NCBI GenBank assembly: GCA_964424335.1
Contig: CAYRIY010000110.1
Location: 1-11,215, forward strand
Origin: CAYRIY01 sp964424335
GTDB lineage: Bacteria; Bacillota; Limnochordia; DTU080; RSA5
Direction of reading: 5' to 3'
Length of the DNA: 11,215 nucleotides
Both the position numbers and the translations under genes were made by a program. This document shows, piece by piece, positions 6,664 through 11,215 of the stretch; position 1 is the stretch's first letter, and each line of letters starts with the position of its first letter. Below the pieces are notes generated by a model that was not told where the DNA came from, made no database searches, and was given only the letters and a program-made list of their open reading frames with translations.

Positions 6664-8277
6664 TTGACATTACCCGGTACGACACAATTCCGTTTCGCCG
6701 AAGCACACACTTTTTTGGGCGCCCTCATCATCGCCGCCGCGCTCGTCTGTCCGATTGTGAGTTTTGGCGGATTCGCAGCGGCCGCCGAAACGGGCGAGGG
6801 CGCCTATGCGTTCTCCGGCTTCCGTTTGGTCGGGGACGCGCTCTTTCCCGATGAGACGTTCGCCGAGCTTTTTGCCTCTTACACGGATCGCCCCGTCACG
6901 TTTTCGGAATTAGAGACCCTCGTCACCATGGTCGAAGACGAATACCACCGGCGCGGGTACACGCTCGCGATCGCATTTTTGCCCCAACAGGAAGTGACGG
7001 ACGGCGTCGTGGAAATCGCCGTGCTCGCCGGTCGGTACGGGGATGTGCGCTTTGAGAACGAGTCGCGCCTTCGCACAGCCGTCGCCGCGCGAGCGCTGCG
7101 GGGCATCCAGATCGGCGAGCCGGTTTACATGCCTGCGCTCGATGCGCGCATCGCCGTACTTGGTTCCCTGCCTGGCGTGAGCGCCGACTCGTCCTTTGTT
7201 GCCGGCGCGGAAACGGGCGAGACCGACCTCATCGTTCGCCTCGAGGACGCAGCGCCCGTGACGGGGAGTGTAGCGATCGCACTTTCCGGGCCCGATCTAA
7301 TGCAAAGTCGCTCGTTCTTGGGTCAAGTCAAGTGGAATAACCCGACCGGTCGGGGCGACCAGACCTCGCTTTCGATCTCAACCGACGCAAAAGCGACCGC
7401 AGGCCTCCAACTCGGCCACGAACTTCCGATCGGGGCGGGTTTGGAAAGTCGACTCAAGAGCTCCGCGCGGATCAACCGCTATCAGTTGGAAGGCGTCCTG
7501 GCCGGCCTGGGGGGCGGCGGCTCCGACGGGCTCGATGTCGCGTTGGAACGCTCGTGGCCGAGGCACGCGGGCGCACGTGTCGTTGGCCGGATCGGCCTTG
7601 GGTACCGCCGCAATTTTGACGAGTTTGTGGGCTCCTTTTCTTCGACCACATACACGGCGGTGGACGCGTCGCTCGAATGGCGCCGCGGCTCGCCAAGGGC
7701 GAGCGGGTTGACCCAGGCGCGCATCGGCGTAAAAGGCGGCAGCCTTGCGTTTGGTACCGAAGCACAGAAAGAAACGGACGACTTGGCGGCTCAAACGAGC
7801 GGGCTGTATGGCGTCGTGCGCGCAGAAGCGACGTGGACGGCGGCTGCGGGGCCAGGGCAGCTTTATGTCGACCTCTCTGCGCAGTGGGCGAGCAAAAACT
7901 TGGGCTCGGCTGAGAAGTTTTCGATCATGGGAGGTAGGGGCGTGCGAGCTCTGACGGTTGGACGCGCCTCCGGCGATGATGGGTGGCGGCTTCAGGTCTC
8001 GTACGTACACGCTCAGATCGAAGCCGGCGATCCTCCCGGGCGTGTGCAATATTTCGGCTTTCTCGATGCCGGAAGCGTCACGTACAACAAGCGTCCCTGG
8101 GACGCCTCGGGGGTCGGTGGCCGATTTGCCTATGGCGCCGGGGTCGGGGTGCGCTGGGCCCTGTCCGATCGACTCACTTTGGAGGCGCACCAGGGTTGGT
8201 TGCTTGGCGACTCAGCCGGGCAGCAGGCGAGAGGCATGCCGGGCCCTGTGAGTCTCGACCTTACGTACAGTTTCTAG
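6664..8277 (+). CDS. TpsB outer-membrane transporter of a two-partner secretion system (FhaC/ShlB/HMW1B family)
   Basis: Omp85-superfamily pore that exports the TpsA protein encoded next, 537 aa. A signal peptide covers about 1-41, with the hydrophobic core FLGALIIAAALVCPIVSF (18-35) and AAAA|E. POTRA_2 spans about 48-122 (AFSGFRLVGDALF, then YHRRGYTLAIAFLPQQEVTDG, 95-114), and a second POTRA about 125-195. The remaining ~340 residues are the ShlB-type beta barrel. The loop-6 region is IMGGRGVRALTVG (421-433), followed by GDDGW (437-441); the VR is kept but the usual VRGF/Y is VRAL. FGFLDAG (464-470) is the strand after it. The protein ends YSF, with the terminal aromatic expected of barrels folded by BAM. 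The start is TTG at 6664, since a stop codon lies four codons upstream in frame (6652-6654). The POTRA begins only about 6 residues after the signal peptide. tpsA follows after 49 bp. Confidence 0.93.
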   Translation: MTLPGTTQFRFAEAHTFLGALIIAAALVCPIVSFGGFAAAAETGEGAYAFSGFRLVGDALFPDETFAELFASYTDRPVTFSELETLVTMVEDEYHRRGYTLAIAFLPQQEVTDGVVEIAVLAGRYGDVRFENESRLRTAVAARALRGIQIGEPVYMPALDARIAVLGSLPGVSADSSFVAGAETGETDLIVRLEDAAPVTGSVAIALSGPDLMQSRSFLGQVKWNNPTGRGDQTSLSISTDAKATAGLQLGHELPIGAGLESRLKSSARINRYQLEGVLAGLGGGGSDGLDVALERSWPRHAGARVVGRIGLGYRRNFDEFVGSFSSTTYTAVDASLEWRRGSPRASGLTQARIGVKGGSLAFGTEAQKETDDLAAQTSGLYGVVRAEATWTAAAGPGQLYVDLSAQWASKNLGSAEKFSIMGGRGVRALTVGRASGDDGWRLQVSYVHAQIEAGDPPGRVQYFGFLDAGSVTYNKRPWDASGVGGRFAYGAGVGVRWALSDRLTLEAHQGWLLGDSAGQQARGMPGPVSLDLTYSF

Positions 8278-8311
8278 GCTTTATTTTCGAGGCTAACCAC
8301 ACAATGGACGC

Positions 8312-8320
8312 GAGGTGATC
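8312..8320 (+). promoter_or_regulatory. Near-perfect Shine-Dalgarno site for tpsA
   Basis: GAGGTGATC is fully complementary over 9 nt to the usual 16S rRNA 3' end. It stands 6 nt before ATG at 8327. It fixes that ATG as the start and rules out GTG at 8315, which lies inside the site. Confidence 0.8.
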
Positions 8321-8326
8321 CTTGTC

Positions 8327-9088
8327 ATGGGACAACACGAGCATAAGGGGAGCAGCGCCCTGATTGGGCGGATAAGGCGCGAGCGCTTTTCCTTTCGTAC
8401 CTTGGCGCTCCTGATCGCTGCCACGATGCTGGTCACGTACACCGCACCGGTGTCCGCCCAGTTGCCGCAAGGGGGAACACTGGTGCGGGGAGACGCGGTC
8501 TGGAGCGACGATGGGACGGCGATGGAGGTCATACAGTCGACCTCGCGGGCCGTGATCGACTGGAACTCCTTTTCAATCGGGGCCGAAAACAGTGTCATCA
8601 TCAAGCAGCCTGACGACAGCTCCGTTTTGCTCAACAGGGTGCTCGGCGACGATCCAAGCGAGATCCTTGGGACGTTGCAATCCAACGGCGGGGTCTTCCT
8701 CATCAACCCGCACGGCGTCATCTTCGGCAAGGACGCCACGATCGACGTGGGCGCGCTGGTCGCATCGGCACTTTGGATGGATATCGACGACGCAAATAAC
8801 AGTCTCTTTTGGGATCCCGACAGCGAGCTCGATCTTGCTTGGGGCGAGTTTGACGGATTGGCGTTTGCCCATCGAGACGGCGATCCATATGGCGATGTGG
8901 TCAACCTCGCCCGTATAAGCGCAAATGCCGATGACAGTTACGTCTTTTTGCTCGGGCCCGCGCTTGTCCAAAATGAGGGATCGATCAACGTGGGAGGCTC
9001 CGATCGAGCGCATGCGGGCCTTGGAGCGGGCGGCGAAGTGCGTTTTCAGATCGTCGAGGACGACTACGGCGACATGGTTCGCCGGTTT
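8327..9088 (+). CDS. TpsA filamentous-haemagglutinin-like exoprotein, N-terminal part (up to assembly gap)
   Basis: Secreted partner of the TpsB pore; 254 codons are readable before the gap. A long signal peptide has a basic n-region (RIRRERFSFR, 15-24), a hydrophobic core (25-38) and the cleavage site VSA|QLP after residue 44. The mature N-terminus is a haemagglutination-activity/TPS secretion domain (PF05860): QLPQGGTLVRGDAVW (45-59), AVIDWNSFSIG (75-85), LLNRVLGDDPSEILGTL (101-117) and GGVFLINPHGVIFG (121-134). The last is the usual NPNG motif as NPHG. An acidic stretch at 151-190 (12 Asp/Glu) follows, then the next strands of the helix (ISANADDSYVFLLGPALVQNEGSINVGG). The gene is 49 bp after tpsB, so the two are cotranscribed. 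The likely role is adhesion or a surface exoprotein; toxin activity cannot be judged because the C-terminus is not seen. Confidence 0.93.
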
Positions 9089-9188
9089 NNNNNNNNNNNN
9101 NNNNNNNNNNNNNNNNNNNNNNNNNNNNNNNNNNNNNNNNNNNNNNNNNNNNNNNNNNNNNNNNNNNNNNNNNNNNNNNNNNNNNNNN
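9089..9188. other. Assembly gap (100 N)
   Basis: Exactly 100 N inside tpsA, a customary placeholder for a gap of unknown size. The reading frame before the gap is phase 2 (position modulo 3) and after it phase 1, so the true missing length should be 2 modulo 3 if the gene is intact. Repetitive exoprotein sequence is a common cause of such gaps. Confidence 0.95.
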
Positions 9189-9189
9189 G

Positions 9190-11215
9190 ACGATCGTGCA
9201 GGCCGAAGACATGGCACTCACCGCAACAGAAGAAATCGCCGTCAACTCGCCGCTCCTATACCGGAGTTGGTCGCCTTGGCGCGTCCCGTACTGGGACTTT
9301 GATGCTCCGACGATCTTGATCGATGCCCCGGTCGCGGCATACGATGACGAGTCGCGAAAACCCAACAACCGAATGACGCTTTACATCGAGAACTCCGCGT
9401 CTGACACGCTACACGTCCGCTCGTCGGCAGCCGGGACGATCGAAGCGGCTAAGCTGAGAATTGATGGGAAAAAGGGTGCGGTCGAGCTCGATGGCCGGGT
9501 GGATGTCAGCGACTCGATGTCCATCAGGTTTGATGACGCCGTTTCGACCCTGCGACTTTCTCATCCAGACAACCGCCTAGGCGATCTTCGGTTGGGAAGT
9601 CTCACGGCGGAGAATGTGTACATTCGAAACGGTGAAGGCGCGCTGATGCTCTCAGGCACGCTCGATATCGAAGGTGACGTCGATATCTTGACCGTGGGCG
9701 GCAACCTCGTGCTCGAGAATGTCCAAATCGAGGCCCAAGGCCTTACGACGTTGGCAGCGACCGGCGGGGGCGTCTTTGTGAACAATGTGGGGCCCGACGC
9801 ATTTGCCGGCCCGGGCAGAGTGCGGATCTACTCGAGCTCCGACGCCGGGGCGTACAATCCCGGCGACCTCGAGAATTGGGAGTATGATGATGACACGGTT
9901 ACGCTGGGCGAAGATCCGGCGGCGCCAAGCAACGTCATTTACTTTCTCAATGCGGCGGGATCGTTGGTCGTGGTTGTCGAGGTCGTGGACCAGCAACACA
10001 GGTACGGAGACTTAAAGGATACGTCTCAGATTTCGTTGCGGTATTACTACGAGGATGACCCAAGTCAAGAGTTTGATCCGGCCTTCATTTCAGGCCTTGG
10101 CTTTCAAGTTGAAGATGGCGAGGGCACGTGGATTGATATCACCGAATTGACGTGGCGGGGACTCGGCGCCGGAACGCATACGGTGCGCGGCATTGGGGCC
10201 GATGGAGGGGTGTACCGGCTAAAATACGTTCCAGGCAACGTTACCCTCACCCCCCGACCGCTCACCGTGACCATCGGGAACGCCGAGCGGCTGTACGGCG
10301 CTCGAAACGACATCCTCGCTAGTACCGAGGTTACGTTTGAAGGATTTGCGACTTGGGACCAAAGGAACTGGAAGTGGGGTGACCATTACACGCTCGAAAG
10401 CGTCGCGGAAGACGCCGACGTCGGCGAGTACGACATCGACTTCGTTGCGCTGCCTGGCGATTTGAAGCGTACGTTGGAAAACTATGACATCACGTACGTG
10501 CCAGGGACCCTCGCAGTGACGCCGCGACGTCTCGTGATCGATGTCGACGGCGCCCTGCGATGGTACGGCGACCCGAACGATTTCACGTCTGCAATCGTCT
10601 CGGTAGGGTCGGACGGAGACGGGCTTGCACTTGACCAAACCCTCGCCGACCTTGGGATCGACCAGGGCGCGCTTACGTCGCCTGCAACCTCGACCTCCGC
10701 TCCCGGCCTCTATGATCTGCAGTTGGACCCGGCGGCGCTTTCGCCGCTTGCGAAAAACTATGACATTAGGTTAAGCAGCATGCTCGAGGTGACGCGCCGA
10801 CCGGTGACGCTGACGGCAAACGACATCACGATCCCCTATCTCGATGACATACCGAGTCTCTTATACGCCTACACCCACTCCGACCTCGGAGACGGCGTGC
10901 CGATTCACTTCGGCGCCAACTGGGATTGGCCGATTTACCAACTGCGGGTCGAGACGGGGCGCGACCCGCTTGACGCAGGCGATTATCCGATCGAGTGGCA
11001 TTGGCCGTATAGTGACGATCCGGTCCCACACCCCTACTACGAGCTGTCGTATGCCCCGGGGACGCTTACGGTAGTGCCGCGCCCAATCGAGATCGAAGTT
11101 CACGACTACGAGCGATACTACGGGTTCGAGCCCGAAAAACCAGAATTCGGGTACACGATTACCGGAATTCCTGAAGGGGTCGCAAGCCGCCTCCTGCCTC
11201 AAGTGTCGTTCTCTA
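9190..11215 (+). CDS. TpsA exoprotein continued: beta-rich region and MBG-like repeats (C-terminus beyond window)
   Basis: The frame is open from 9190 to the window end (675 codons) with no stop, and is read as the continuation of the same gene after the gap. Residues from 9190 to about 9960 are short beta-strand repeats typical of a TpsA beta-helix, for example LTVGGNLVLENVQIEAQGL near 9688-9744. From 9961 four MBG-like (YGX-type, PF18676 class) repeats follow. The whole is acidic and rich in Asp, Tyr and Trp, with no Cys seen. MBG domains are common in large secreted adhesins and in TpsA proteins, where they act as spacer or stalk units. Including the N-terminal part the protein exceeds 929 residues. 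That both parts belong to one gene is inferred from strand, composition and domain logic; a second gene hidden in the gap is possible but unlikely. Confidence 0.85.
9961..10251 (+). repeat. MBG-like repeat 0 (97 aa)
   Basis: It begins SLVVVVEVVDQQHRYG and ends YRLKYVPGNVTLT. The YG sits 15-16 residues into the unit, as in repeats 1 and 2. The entry strand lacks the PRP of later units, as expected for the first copy after the beta-helix. Confidence 0.6.
10252..10521 (+). repeat. MBG-like repeat 1 (90 aa)
   Basis: It begins PRPLTVTIGNAERLYG and ends NYDITYVPGTLAVT. This is the most canonical unit: entry PRP, YG turn and closing PGTL strand. Confidence 0.75.
10522..10794 (+). repeat. MBG-like repeat 2 (91 aa)
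   Basis: It begins PRRLVIDVDGALRWYG and ends NYDIRLSSMLEVT. The closing strand has lost the PGTL turn. Confidence 0.7.
10795..11076 (+). repeat. MBG-like repeat 3 (94 aa), degenerate
   Basis: It begins RRPVTLTANDITIPYLDD, so YL replaces the conserved YG, and it ends YYELSYAPGTLTVV. It is unusually rich in Trp, His and Pro (NWDWPIY, EWHWPY, PVPHPYY). Confidence 0.65.
11077..11215 (+). repeat. MBG-like repeat 4 (partial, cut by window end)
   Basis: It begins PRPIEIEVHDYERYYG and continues EKPEFGYTITGIPEG before the window ends. The PRP entry and YG turn are intact, so the array continues past this window. Confidence 0.65.

Noticed and set aside
6664..6669. TTGACA as a perfect -35 promoter element
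   Set aside because: It coincides with the tpsB start codon region, and no -10-like hexamer follows at 15-19 nt (ATTCCG at 17).
7378..8190. Minus-strand ORF of 270 codons inside tpsB
   Set aside because: It is antisense to the conserved barrel coding region, and its product is Arg/Pro/Ala-rich.
8304..8318. Four-codon mini-ORF (M-D-A-R) before tpsA, its stop overlapping the ribosome-binding site
   Set aside because: It has no ribosome-binding site of its own and is short enough to be chance.
1..11215. CRISPR array, tRNA/rRNA gene, insertion sequence or attachment site
   Set aside because: No short regularly spaced DNA repeats, cloverleaf-like sequences, transposase frames or terminal inverted repeats were seen; the MBG repeats are protein-level and diverged at the DNA level.

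Overview
The window comes from a moderately GC-rich diderm (Gram-negative-type) bacterium. It carries a two-partner secretion pair, meaning an outer-membrane TpsB pore and a secreted TpsA exoprotein, which needs an outer membrane. It also carries a substrate-binding protein with a plain signal peptide and no lipobox. The AraC regulator and the PF04392-type transporter would fit Pseudomonadota, perhaps Alphaproteobacteria, but this is a guess. Ribosome-binding sites are strong, and TTG or GTG starts are common. A run of exactly 100 N marks a scaffold gap, so this is probably a draft or metagenomic assembly.

Left half (1-5253), all on the minus strand: an apparent five-gene operon read right to left. 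A periplasmic binding protein (4267-5253), a LivH-like permease (3322-4215) and an ATPase (2470-3264) form an ABC importer of the TrpXYZ / ABC_sub_bind class, which takes up aromatic amino acids or similar small ligands. An MFS transporter with a long charged C-terminal tail (809-2440) follows, then the start of a CmpX-like small-conductance mechanosensitive channel (1-742, cut by the window edge). Intergenic gaps are 29-66 bp. Hairpins lie between binding protein and permease, and at the end of the MFS gene.

Right half (5475-11215), all on the plus strand: an AraC-family regulator (5475-6548) is divergent from the ABC operon across a 221-bp intergenic region. It is followed by tpsB (6664-8277) and tpsA (8327 to beyond the window end). 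TpsA begins with a signal peptide and a haemagglutination-type TPS domain. It is then interrupted by the gap and continues as beta-rich sequence ending in four visible MBG-like repeats of about 90-97 residues. TpsB would secrete TpsA across the outer membrane. The AraC protein is placed to control either the divergent transporter operon or the downstream secretion pair.

Nothing here is an obviously new defence or mobile system. The unusual points are the extended ABC-MFS-channel operon, a possible attenuator at the MFS/channel junction, a TpsB that seems to lack the N-terminal plug helix and the canonical VRGF/Y motif, and an acidic TpsA with a degenerate MBG repeat.
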